Assembly: GCF_014779765.1 (NCBI RefSeq)
Contig: NZ_JACXZA010000010.1
Location: forward strand, 78,372 to 142,371
Source: Paenibacillus terricola
GTDB taxonomy: Bacteria; Bacillota; Bacilli; Paenibacillales; Paenibacillaceae
DNA: 64,000 nucleotides
Reading direction: 5' to 3'
Position numbers and translations under genes: made by a program. A model generated the notes under the pieces. The model did not search any database, was not told the DNA's origin, and was given only the letters and a program-made list of their open reading frames with translations. The number at the start of each line of letters is the position of its first letter. Position 1 is the first letter of the stretch. This document shows positions 15,771 to 23,797 of the stretch, piece after piece.

Positions 15771-18124
15771 GCAGTCTCCTCCTTACCAGTCTGATAATCG
15801 CAGCTATCCTCATCGGGAAGCGGAAGAATGATCTCTACCTCCAGCCCTTCGCCTGGCGCAGTGCGGTAATAGGTCTCTCCTTCAAGGCCGGATACCCGCT
15901 CGCGTATACCCGACAGTCCCATATGCTGAAAGGACGATTGCAGCCTGTCCATCTCCATGCCGATTCCATTATCTTTGTAACGATAACGAATGCACTGATG
16001 TTCATAATGTAAAAACAACTCCACATGCGTCGCTTTCGCATGCTTCATGCCATTGCGCAGCAGTTCTTGCGTAACTCGATACAACGTCAAGACATATTCA
16101 TCGTCCATTTCCATACGTATGTCTTGATGCTTGAACGTTATCGTATAGTTCGCATTCAACTGCGCATGCGTACATAAATTCTCGATCGCTTCAATGGCTC
16201 CCATCTCTTTCAAGAACGGCGGTCGAAGCTCATTGCATGTCTCACGGATCTGGTGGATGACGTCAAGCAATCCTTCACGGATATCTTCCAGACTTGCTCT
16301 CGTCTTATCCGGGAGCATCGTATCATCATTCATAATCGCCTCCAGCTTCCGGTACCAGAGCAGTTGGTCCTGCAAAGCCGAATCATGAAGATCGCTTGCC
16401 AGCTTGCGGCGTTCGTTCTCGGACAGACGGAATAGCAGCCGGAGCACCCATGGCGGCGTTTTCTCGTCCTTCTTGGAATCAAGATCTTGTACTAACCCTT
16501 CGATCAACTGCAAATTCTGATGAACGAACCCGACATACGTAATAATCGTACGGAGCCATACCTTCTCATCATGATTGTACTCCATATGATTCTCTTTATC
16601 GCTGATCCAGACAAAATGCTGCGTCCCACGGCCCTGTCCGATCATGCAACAGTTGCCGTACTTCGTCTTCATGCTATCACCTGGGCTCAATCGGAACAAT
16701 CCACTTTGCAAATCCGGCAGCAGCAGCTCGAATGGTATCTCGCCTCGACTGCGCTTCAGCGTAATAACATTACCCTCCAGATCCCGATCGATAAAACCAA
16801 CCGATTGAATCGGCAGCAAGCTGAACAGTTCATCCATCAGACACTGCTCCAGGTCGCTTACCTTCATCACGCTGGATACTCGACGAGAGAAGCTCTCCAA
16901 GCTTTTCTCGAATTGATGAGCGCCTTTGATGACCTTATTGCGGAAGTTGCGATCGAGTACTTCCTTGAGATACAGCGTCAGTACGGTTGATGCGTATACG
17001 ACCAAAATGACCTGCATCCATTGAAGCGCATGAATGCCTCGCTCTGCGAAGGCGAGTCCGATCCCAATCGAGATGAGCAACGTCGGAAGCAAAGCAATCA
17101 AGCAGAAATACCGCAGCCGGCTTACGATAAACTCGATATCCAGCAATTGATTGGAAGCAACCAAGTACAAGTAGGTCAATGGCAGCAGCAAGAGAAAGGA
17201 ACTTGCAACACCTGCGTTAATAACATTGTCGCTATTCAGAAGAAACGGCAGCACCACAAAAAGAATCAATGGTAGAAATGATCCAATGTTACCGAGCATC
17301 ATGTACTTCAGCAACGCTTGATGTGTTGTATTGCGATAACGAATATACATTCGAACTTGTACAAGCAATGCGATTGCCATCCCCGCTATGAAGATGGCCA
17401 GCGCTGCCCTCGAAGTACTGCCTGGGTCCCGGAGGAACGAGAATACGCCATATACTTGGATAAAGATAAATAGATTCCAGACGGAGACCAGTACATAGCT
17501 GGCGTAAATAGCCCCCCGATGGATGACTTGGATGCCCAGCTTACTAAAATAATCATGTAAGAAATGAAGAAAAAATACGGGGGCAAAGGTTAACATCAGC
17601 TTCATGATGACACCTGAGAATACGTCTCCCCTCGCATTGCCTCCAGCCGCCAAATAGCCTATCGCAACTGACATTAGAAATAATATTAATAAAAAGGCCG
17701 AACGGTCGTCCGACTTCTTATAGACAATGAAAGAGGAGAAAGTAAATAACAAAATAAAAGACGCCATTGGAATGACGGTTTGATTGAATGATACAGGTTG
17801 TTTGCGAAAATCAGTAAAATTAAATTGCATCGAATGCCCATTTCGTATAACTTCGACGCTTCTTGCATTTGCGATGCCGTAGAACTTCGTTAAGCTCTCA
17901 TCATCAGGAGGCTGAGAGTCGACCTGCGTTATTATATCGCCTACCTGAATGCCCGCCTTTGCTCCCCATGAATCTGGATCTGTATAAGTAACAACCCATT
18001 TGCCATTCGATAGCTTAGAATTAATTCCTATGTATGGAACGGTAAACTGCAGGATCGTAAACCAGCCAGCTAATAGAAGCATAATGAACAAAACAATCCA
18101 TGATCTATTATTTCTGTTAGTCAT
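15767..18124 (-). CDS. comP: ComP-type pheromone receptor histidine kinase
   Basis: 785 residues (B. subtilis ComP is about 770). TM1 at 9-29 is followed by an extracellular PDZ-like loop (about 45-105), then roughly nine more helices between 118 and 385, a layout matching ComP. The cytoplasmic part holds a degenerate GAF-like stretch (400-540), a HisKA_3 phosphoacceptor (H579 in SDLHDSALQDQLLWYRKLE) and an HATPase_c domain with DNGIGM and GLSGIRERV. It senses an isoprenylated ComX peptide at the membrane and phosphorylates ComA. It begins 72 nt after comX, with a stable hairpin in between, and overlaps comA by 4 nt. AAGGAGC before the ATG is the ribosome-binding site. Confidence 0.92.
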   Translation of the reverse strand: MTNRNNRSWIVLFIMLLLAGWFTILQFTVPYIGINSKLSNGKWVVTYTDPDSWGAKAGIQVGDIITQVDSQPPDDESLTKFYGIANARSVEVIRNGHSMQFNFTDFRKQPVSFNQTVIPMASFILLFTFSSFIVYKKSDDRSAFLLILFLMSVAIGYLAAGGNARGDVFSGVIMKLMLTFAPVFFLHFLHDYFSKLGIQVIHRGAIYASYVLVSVWNLFIFIQVYGVFSFLRDPGSTSRAALAIFIAGMAIALLVQVRMYIRYRNTTHQALLKYMMLGNIGSFLPLILFVVLPFLLNSDNVINAGVASSFLLLLPLTYLYLVASNQLLDIEFIVSRLRYFCLIALLPTLLISIGIGLAFAERGIHALQWMQVILVVYASTVLTLYLKEVLDRNFRNKVIKGAHQFEKSLESFSRRVSSVMKVSDLEQCLMDELFSLLPIQSVGFIDRDLEGNVITLKRSRGEIPFELLLPDLQSGLFRLSPGDSMKTKYGNCCMIGQGRGTQHFVWISDKENHMEYNHDEKVWLRTIITYVGFVHQNLQLIEGLVQDLDSKKDEKTPPWVLRLLFRLSENERRKLASDLHDSALQDQLLWYRKLEAIMNDDTMLPDKTRASLEDIREGLLDVIHQIRETCNELRPPFLKEMGAIEAIENLCTHAQLNANYTITFKHQDIRMEMDDEYVLTLYRVTQELLRNGMKHAKATHVELFLHYEHQCIRYRYKDNGIGMEMDRLQSSFQHMGLSGIRERVSGLEGETYYRTAPGEGLEVEIILPLPDEDSCDYQTGKEETA

Positions 18125-18150
18125 AGGAATATTGCTCCTTAAACAAGCTT

Positions 18151-18180
18151 AGCCGGCACGTGGAAGTCACGCTGCCGGCT
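18151..18180 (-). other. hairpin between comX and comP
   Basis: AGCCGGCA and TGCCGGCT form an 8-bp stem. GCGTG/CACGT extends it with a bulge around the loop ACTTC, within the 72-nt gap. No T run follows on the minus strand, so it is more likely an mRNA-processing, stability or attenuation element than a full terminator. Confidence 0.6.
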
Positions 18181-18196
18181 CGTTCGTGCTATTCGA

Positions 18197-18379
18197 TTAG
18201 GTTCCCGCCCACCATACATAGTTGCGAACTTGTTCTTTAGCCGTTTGTTGGCCCTTCATTATATCCATCATTGCCTGTTGTTCCGCAGCGCTTACACCAG
18301 CGAGTGCAATGCGGCCCTGCAGAAATTGACTCATCATTTCTTGGTTCTGCTTCAGTTGAGCGATTACATTCTTCAACAT
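18197..18379 (-). CDS. comX: ComX-type pheromone precursor peptide
   Basis: 60 residues. ComX precursors are cut near the C-terminus and isoprenylated on a tryptophan by ComQ, then exported as the quorum signal. The middle (GRIALAGVSAAEQQAMMDI) resembles the ComX pattern (hydrophobic-x-G-hydrophobic-x-x-x-E), and the C-terminus reads NYVWWAGT, with two adjacent tryptophans four and five residues from the end. Known ComX variants carry one modified Trp two to four residues from the end. The start is taken at the ATG at 18379, since AAAGG-GTGAT supplies the ribosome-binding site; the GTG at 18391 is part of that site. It lies between comQ and comP, as in B. subtilis, but does not overlap comQ. 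Confidence 0.9.
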   Translation of the reverse strand: MLKNVIAQLKQNQEMMSQFLQGRIALAGVSAAEQQAMMDIMKGQQTAKEQVRNYVWWAGT

Positions 18380-18432
18380 TGTTATTATCACCCTTTACTG
18401 TACATTTGTTTGGTTCTTTGTGCCTTGATCTA

Positions 18433-18545
18433 AATATACCATGACTAGGACAGGCATGCATCGTAATCTATACTGCAAGAAACCACATCTGCATTGCGGC
18501 CTTTTACAAAAATATTGAAAGCGCTCACACACAAGCCAATTGCGG
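18433..18545 (-). promoter_or_regulatory. comQ-comX intergenic region: extended -10 and two ComA-type half-sites
   Basis: Minus-strand TGG-TATATT (hexamer 18433-18438) is an extended -10 candidate about 55 nt before comX. TTGCGG occurs twice on the plus strand, at 18494-18499 and 18540-18545, 46 bp apart. These match ComA half-sites and could let ComA act on comX. No full palindrome is present, so this is tentative. Confidence 0.35.
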
Positions 18546-18565
18546 GCTTCATCATGTCAACATGG

Positions 18566-19480
18566 TTATATGAAATTCCGTAATTGCTCCTTCCATTCCT
18601 CTGCGACAGGAAGCTGTTCAATTGCACCCATTACTTCGTACTGCTTCAACCTTCCTATAATAAGCGCATATTCAATGCAGCCGCAGCTTTGAATATAGTC
18701 CATAATGCCGTGTTTATCCGTAAGCAGTTCGTCCCTGGTTATCATACCATCGTAATAGCTTCTGACCGTCGCTGCCTCTTCCGATTGCTGCTCCAGTACG
18801 AACTGAATCGGGAGCGTCTGCTTGCGAGCTAAGAGATCATTGCGGGTACTCCAACGTTGAATGCCTTCTACATCATTATTAATTTGCGCTGAGACACCAA
18901 GCCCTCTGCCATAGCTCTCTATTAGTTCTGCATATTCATCCGTCATTAGAGCAGCTCCAACCAAACATGCTGAAGCAACTAATGCCCCGGACTTGTTCTC
19001 AATCATCGCCAGACATTCGTCCTCTGTCATCGTTTCGTTCAACAGATCTGCATGCTGACCATTCACTGCATTGAGAATGCCTTTATTCAATGCCTTTACT
19101 GCCGCCATTTTACGATGCATTGCAATGGGAAGTTCCATCAGAACATCAACAGAGAGTGCCTGCAATCCGATCGCTGCATTCAGCGCAAGCGCAGGAGATA
19201 TTGCCGACCAGGGTACCTGTTCATTGTCCTGATCCTGCAGATCATCGTAGATATCAAGCGATAGAATCATTAGCTCCACCGCCGCAGCAGCCGCAGAGGC
19301 CTGTTGATCATTGCCGCCAAACATTCTGCAATGAAGTGCAGCAATTGTTCCGAACACGCCTCCCTCACTCTGCTTATAAACAATGAACTGATCCGTTAGT
19401 AATCGCAGTTCCTCGTCATGGAATGCTCTGGCTGCACTTTCACGCATCAGATCCATTGCTGATTGTAACATCATCGACAT
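18566..19480 (-). CDS. comQ: ComQ-type isoprenyl transferase
   Basis: 304 residues (ComQ is about 299). It has an isoprenyl-diphosphate synthase fold with the first aspartate-rich motif DDLQD (79-83) and a second, shortened one, NDVEG (202-206). Both are needed to bind Mg2+ and a prenyl diphosphate. ComQ transfers a geranyl or farnesyl group to the tryptophan of ComX and takes part in its processing. The second motif has one Asp plus Asn, as in ComQ rather than in true chain-elongating synthases. It is the first gene of comQXPA. AAGGAGG lies 13 nt before the ATG, somewhat far. A terminator separates it from the SpaB_C-type gene upstream. Confidence 0.93.
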   Translation of the reverse strand: MSMMLQSAMDLMRESAARAFHDEELRLLTDQFIVYKQSEGGVFGTIAALHCRMFGGNDQQASAAAAAVELMILSLDIYDDLQDQDNEQVPWSAISPALALNAAIGLQALSVDVLMELPIAMHRKMAAVKALNKGILNAVNGQHADLLNETMTEDECLAMIENKSGALVASACLVGAALMTDEYAELIESYGRGLGVSAQINNDVEGIQRWSTRNDLLARKQTLPIQFVLEQQSEEAATVRSYYDGMITRDELLTDKHGIMDYIQSCGCIEYALIIGRLKQYEVMGAIEQLPVAEEWKEQLRNFI

Positions 19481-19610
19481 TGGTAAGGACTATCCTCCTT
19501 TATTATCTAATGTCATGGGGACACGCTCATCGATGTTACTTCATTTATTTCGCCATAAACGTACAAAACCCTCTATAAGTCACATTTCAAGCAACCGCAG
19601 TAGTACTACA

Positions 19611-19648
19611 AAAAGCCCCCTCCGGCCTATGTGCCGAAGAGGGCTTCG
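19611..19648 (-). terminator. terminator after the SpaB_C-type gene
   Basis: On the minus strand GAAGCCCTCTTCGGC pairs with GCCGGAGGGGGCTT (a few mismatches) and is followed by TTTTT. It lies 37 nt past the stop codon, so most comQ transcription must start downstream of it. Confidence 0.88.
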
Positions 19649-19684
19649 TCTAACCTATATGATCACGAGTGCAGCTTCTGCTTA

Positions 19685-20677
19685 TTAAGAAGTCTTATCT
19701 ACCATCATATTCGATAGTTCGCATAACCGCTGCGCAACTCTTGCCAAGTAATATTCATAAGAAGGCGTCATGCCTAGACGATTATTCATCATATGTATGT
19801 GAGACCAAGCGATGGACCGCATCGCTTCAAGCAGGTCCTCTTGTCGGACAACCGGCTGGCCCGAATAAGGGACATGCAGCATGCCCGCCTTCGCAAGCTC
19901 CTCGAGGTTAGCTTGTGCGTCTGCAACCATCAACGACCAAGCGGCAAGGACATCGTCTTGCGGGAGTTCACTACCAACCAATGACTGCGATGTCAAACGC
20001 GCTGACAAAGCACGTGCTTCATCTGCAGCCTGCGTGTCATACTGAACCTTCGCTTCCTTCGCATTCAGGAAGACGCTCCAATAATCGGCATATGCAGCAA
20101 AGAAGGAAGGAAGCTCATCTTTCAATACGCCAAAGCGTGATGCGGTAATGATCATAAGACTTACGGCCGATACCATTCGAAGCGAACGACTGCCCAGCGT
20201 CTGGCTGATAAGGACAGCCGACGTCTCGCTAGACCGTTGGAACAGTCTCTCACTGATCGGCATTGCCGCAACGCCACCGTAACGTGCAAATTCCGGTTCG
20301 TATTCAAACTCAACGGTACGCGAATTATCGAACTCTAAAGCGACGGTAGCTTCACGCAGCATGAACGGGTTAGCGTCTAGTACGTCCAGATCTTCAAGCT
20401 CATCATCAAGCTGCTGACGATCAGGCAGACTAAGCAGCAGCCGCTCCCCTGCGGCTCTGAGTCGTCTCATAGCGAGTTCTGTCGGGCGGAACAACCTCAA
20501 TCGCAGGTGGGCGCCGCCTCCAGAATATCTTGAATAAAACCAGCTGCGCACTTCGCCCTTCTCGTGCAAGCGCATGACGAGCAGCAATAACTTGTCTAGC
20601 AATAAATGTTCCTGAAGCTTGGTCCCGCGGCAAAATAGATGCAGCGCTCTCCAGCCGTCATATCGGCTGTTCGTCAT
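19685..20677 (-). CDS. stand-alone SpaB_C / thiopeptide-type bacteriocin biosynthesis domain protein
   Basis: 330 residues. WFYSRYSGGGAHLRLRLF (about 46-63) and the downstream all-helical part match the SpaB_C domain (lantibiotic dehydratase C-terminal, 'thiopeptide-type bacteriocin biosynthesis' family). That domain performs glutamate elimination in LanB enzymes, or acts alone, as in the thiopeptide cycloaddition enzyme TbtC. There is no glutamylation domain and no LanC, protease or precursor gene in the flanks; I read both flanking gaps and found no plausible precursor. The neighbours are comQ, comX, comP and comA on the same strand. It may modify a peptide encoded elsewhere or serve the ComX system; both are inference. 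No clear signal peptide. Confidence 0.78.
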   Translation of the reverse strand: MTNSRYDGWRALHLFCRGTKLQEHLLLDKLLLLVMRLHEKGEVRSWFYSRYSGGGAHLRLRLFRPTELAMRRLRAAGERLLLSLPDRQQLDDELEDLDVLDANPFMLREATVALEFDNSRTVEFEYEPEFARYGGVAAMPISERLFQRSSETSAVLISQTLGSRSLRMVSAVSLMIITASRFGVLKDELPSFFAAYADYWSVFLNAKEAKVQYDTQAADEARALSARLTSQSLVGSELPQDDVLAAWSLMVADAQANLEELAKAGMLHVPYSGQPVVRQEDLLEAMRSIAWSHIHMMNNRLGMTPSYEYYLARVAQRLCELSNMMVDKTS

Positions 20678-20777
20678 TCTTCCATCCCTCTTCTCTCTCT
20701 GCCTGCCTAATCAGCAGCCTATTTATTTATTGCTCTAATAAATGAATAAATGTGCTTTTCGTCACTTAACTGTTTCT

Positions 20778-20824
20778 ATCATAATAGATTTCATAGCATT
20801 TCTAACCGAATATCGGGACCGCAA
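20778..20824 (-). promoter_or_regulatory. possible promoter with TTGCGG half-site before the SpaB_C-type gene
   Basis: Minus-strand TATGAT (20778-20783) has a weak TTAGAA 16 bp upstream. TTGCGG (20819-20824) lies upstream of that, where a ComA site could act. A single half-site is weak evidence. Confidence 0.3.
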
Positions 20825-20918
20825 TTACCACAATTATGTTGCGCTCAACCTTACTACCTAACGACAAATGTTATGCGTCATTCAATAACGGTCGAAAAGA
20901 ATCTTGCGCATAACAAAC

Positions 20919-20954
20919 AAGCGCCGTATCCCCTAATTACGGAATACAGCGCTT
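20919..20954 (-). terminator. terminator after the GH51 gene
   Basis: AAGCGC-TGTAT and ATAC-GGCGCTT pair around an AT-rich loop on the minus strand, followed by GTTTGTT. It lies 22 nt past the GH51 stop. Confidence 0.8.
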
Positions 20955-20975
20955 GGTCGTTATATCACTCTATTA

Positions 20976-23531
20976 TTATTGTTTGTGATGAAGCCGAATA
21001 ACCGTGATAGAATAAGGCTCCAGCGCGTAATCGAACGATTCCCCGGCATTCGAAATGACAGAAGTCACAGGCGCAATCAGCGTTGGCTCCATCAGTGAAT
21101 TCTCCGCGTCAAGCGAATCTGCTTTAAGCGTGATGACATCAGCAGATTCCGCAATCGGTTGTTGCGTTCCCGCAACGTTAATATGCATCCGCTGTTGTTT
21201 CTCCGAAGTGTTGACGAGTTTAATAATCGTATCGCCTGTTTCTCGGTCGATTCCTGTCACGTGGAAGATCGGACCTGCATCTGGTTCTTCCGTCACTTCA
21301 TGGATAAGCTGATCGTCCAGGTAGCAGCGAATCGTTCGACCCGACACTTCTACGCGAATATTGTACCACTGACCATCATTGACCCGCAGCGGCCATTCTT
21401 CGCCAATCGTAGCTTTTGAGCCGCTCTGCGCTTTCTCGATTGCAGACTTCGTATTGCCCCAGCCGCCGAGATTCCACCAGTAATAGTTGTCGCTATCCTT
21501 CACCGCGAACATGATAAGCATGCCTTCCGCTCCACCGGTCTTGCGCGCTCGCATCGTCATCGTATAGTTGGACCAATCGACATCGCCTGTCGTTGCGCGG
21601 ACATTCGTCTGATCCGATGATTGTACATAACTGCCGTCTTGAACCGCCCAGTCGCCATTCATCGTCTGCCAAGTACCAGAATCCTTGTCGAACGAATCCT
21701 CCATCAGCACCTTGCTGCCATCTGCAGATGTTACTTTAACATCATCATACTCTACCTGCGTAGCCCACGAACCGACACCTACGCCGCCGCTAATAGGCGC
21801 TAGTTCGGCCTTTGGACCGCCCGTCAGCGCGCCCGGTACGAGCGTATCGCCTTTATTCTGTCCGAACAGCATCTGGACATAGTAAGATGGGGTTCCATAA
21901 CTGGTAGCATGGTCGAAGACGATCGCATCCGGGTTCCATCTACGGTCGTTCACGTTGACGAACAGCGGCGCGTACGAAGCCATTTTGACAATATCCGAAT
22001 TGCGTTCCATACCCGTCATGAATGCCGCTTCACCGAGTGCAGCAGCCATGTTGCCATTGCCCGCATCGATTGTAACTGCGTATTCACCTACATAGATATC
22101 CGGTCCATTGCGGTCATAGCTGTCATACTTGTTCGCGTGATTCATGAACCATTGCGGAGCGAAATAATAGTGCTCGTCGACCATATCGACCTTCTCGCCA
22201 GCATTATCCGCATTCGAGATAACGGTGATTTCCGGGTATTTCTCCTTGATCGCCCTGTAGAACTGCGGATAGCGCTGTACATATTCGCTCATCTGGAAGT
22301 TGTTCTCGTTGCCAACCTCGATATATTTCAGATTGAATGGTTCCGGGTGGCCATTGGCTGCACGCACTGCGCCCCATTTGCTCGTTACTGGACCATTCGC
22401 GTATTCGATAGCGTCAAGCGCATCTTGAATCCAGGTGCCAAGCTCTTCGATCGGAGACGTTGAATAGTTCGCGAACGGGTCTCCATCGTGTGAAATGCCG
22501 ACGTTCGTTACGTATAGCGGCTCTGCCCCCATATCCTCAGACCATTGCAGGAATTCATGGAAGCCAAGCCCGTCAGTCGTCCGATAGCCCCAAATGTTGT
22601 TATGTCCCGCACGCTCAGCAACGGGTCCAATTGTTTCTTTCCAATAAAAGGCGTCTGCTTGCGTAGCTCCTTCAATGAAGCATCCGCCTGGGAAGCGAAG
22701 GAAAGAAGGCTTCATATCTGCAACCTTCTGCGCGAGATCGACCCGCAATCCGTTCTCTCGATTGTTCCATGTTTCTGGGAACATCGAAACAACATCAAGT
22801 ACGAATGTACCAGTCGTGTTAGCCGATATGACAAAATAAGCACCTGTATCATCCGTATCAGGCGTCAGGGTAAGCGTATATAGCTTCCAGTCTTTCGTCA
22901 AAGCTTCCGTCTTCTGCTCTGCATATGTAACCGTACGACCCGCATCTTCTAGGCTGACTCGCAGTTGGCCATTGAAATCACTGCTTGCCTTTGCGTAGAA
23001 CGATACCTTGTAGGTCTTGCCCTTTGTAACCGATAAACCCCAGAAGCCACCATTCGATGCACCTACCCAACCATTGATGGCTGTGCTGTCGACCTTCACT
23101 GCAAGCGCCTGTTTCTGAGCTTTGTTAAGCAAATGATCTTGCGTGATCTCGATATTACCTTCGCCATCGCCAGTCGTATATAGATTCCAGCTTTCAACTG
23201 ACAAAGATGCATTCTCGAACGAACGGTTCATCAGCATCTCCGCATAGAGACCACCGTCGCCTGCATGGTTAATATCTTCGAAGAATGCGCCGTACAACGT
23301 TGGGCTAATTGCAATGCCAGGCTTACTCTCATCTATCGTAAGCTGGAACGGATCGATAGCTGTCTCTGGCGCTGCTTGCTGCTCCGCAGCCTGATCCGTC
23401 TGAACTGCAGGACCCGCTTCATCCTTCCCGTTATCTCCCGATCCGCCATAATAAATGGCCAATCCTGCCCCGAGCGCTACTGTTGCAATTGCACCCGATA
23501 GTTTGAGCCATTTCCCATTGTTTGCAACCAT
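20976..23531 (-). CDS. GH51 alpha-L-arabinofuranosidase with CBM-like and LamG-like modules
   Basis: 851 residues. An N-terminal hydrophobic signal/anchor (LSGAIATVALGAGLAIYY) is followed by an acidic low-complexity linker, so the enzyme is exported or membrane-tethered; most GH51 enzymes are cytoplasmic. The GH51 start motif LYGAFFEDINHAGDGGLYAE is followed by an inserted CBM4/9-like beta-sandwich. The (beta/alpha)8 barrel carries EVGNEN (E409, acid/base) and VGEYAV (E483, nucleophile). A LamG/DUF1080-like sandwich (about 620-760) is inserted before the C-terminal beta domain. The start at 23531 is chosen for GGAAGG 5 nt upstream; the longer frame from 23609 has none. It would release arabinose from arabinan or arabinoxylan. 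Divergent from an ArsR-fold regulator. Confidence 0.9.
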   Translation of the reverse strand: MVANNGKWLKLSGAIATVALGAGLAIYYGGSGDNGKDEAGPAVQTDQAAEQQAAPETAIDPFQLTIDESKPGIAISPTLYGAFFEDINHAGDGGLYAEMLMNRSFENASLSVESWNLYTTGDGEGNIEITQDHLLNKAQKQALAVKVDSTAINGWVGASNGGFWGLSVTKGKTYKVSFYAKASSDFNGQLRVSLEDAGRTVTYAEQKTEALTKDWKLYTLTLTPDTDDTGAYFVISANTTGTFVLDVVSMFPETWNNRENGLRVDLAQKVADMKPSFLRFPGGCFIEGATQADAFYWKETIGPVAERAGHNNIWGYRTTDGLGFHEFLQWSEDMGAEPLYVTNVGISHDGDPFANYSTSPIEELGTWIQDALDAIEYANGPVTSKWGAVRAANGHPEPFNLKYIEVGNENNFQMSEYVQRYPQFYRAIKEKYPEITVISNADNAGEKVDMVDEHYYFAPQWFMNHANKYDSYDRNGPDIYVGEYAVTIDAGNGNMAAALGEAAFMTGMERNSDIVKMASYAPLFVNVNDRRWNPDAIVFDHATSYGTPSYYVQMLFGQNKGDTLVPGALTGGPKAELAPISGGVGVGSWATQVEYDDVKVTSADGSKVLMEDSFDKDSGTWQTMNGDWAVQDGSYVQSSDQTNVRATTGDVDWSNYTMTMRARKTGGAEGMLIMFAVKDSDNYYWWNLGGWGNTKSAIEKAQSGSKATIGEEWPLRVNDGQWYNIRVEVSGRTIRCYLDDQLIHEVTEEPDAGPIFHVTGIDRETGDTIIKLVNTSEKQQRMHINVAGTQQPIAESADVITLKADSLDAENSLMEPTLIAPVTSVISNAGESFDYALEPYSITVIRLHHKQ

Positions 23532-23660
23532 TCTAGCCTTCCCCCCGAAAGTTAATCGTGCTTGCCAGAAAATGTTCGTGCTTAGTTGATCGATTTCATA
23601 TGAAACCAACTTGGAGTTAATACATGTGTTGAATGGTTAATAGTTTTATTGTCATTTCAT

Positions 23661-23689
23661 ATCGTAAGGGAATGGTTTAGAATTGTCAA
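23661..23689 (-). promoter_or_regulatory. promoter of the GH51 gene
   Basis: TTGACA (perfect -35), 17-bp spacer, TACGAT on the minus strand, about 130 nt before the GH51 start. Confidence 0.65.
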
Positions 23690-23740
23690 ACATAGGGCAC
23701 AATTGTAACTGTAAAAACCTTCCTGAAGCGAACTGTTTCC

Positions 23741-23769
23741 TTGTCAAACAAACGTTTTCAATGTATCAT
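23741..23769 (+). promoter_or_regulatory. promoter of the ArsR-fold regulator gene
   Basis: TTGTCA, 17-bp spacer, TATCAT on the plus strand, about 29 nt before the ATG. The spacer contains AACGTTTTCA, a partial cre match (11 of 14). Confidence 0.6.
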
Positions 23770-23797
23770 TTTAATAAAGTCATTAACATTAATGTAA

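Noticed and set aside
18380..18391. Start of comX at GTG 18391
   Set aside because: The GTG is part of the AAAGG-GTGAT ribosome-binding site; the ATG at 18379 has normal spacing.
19481..20975. A RiPP precursor gene next to the SpaB_C-type gene
   Set aside because: Reading both flanking gaps on the minus strand gave only frames of about ten codons or fewer, none with a leader-core pattern.
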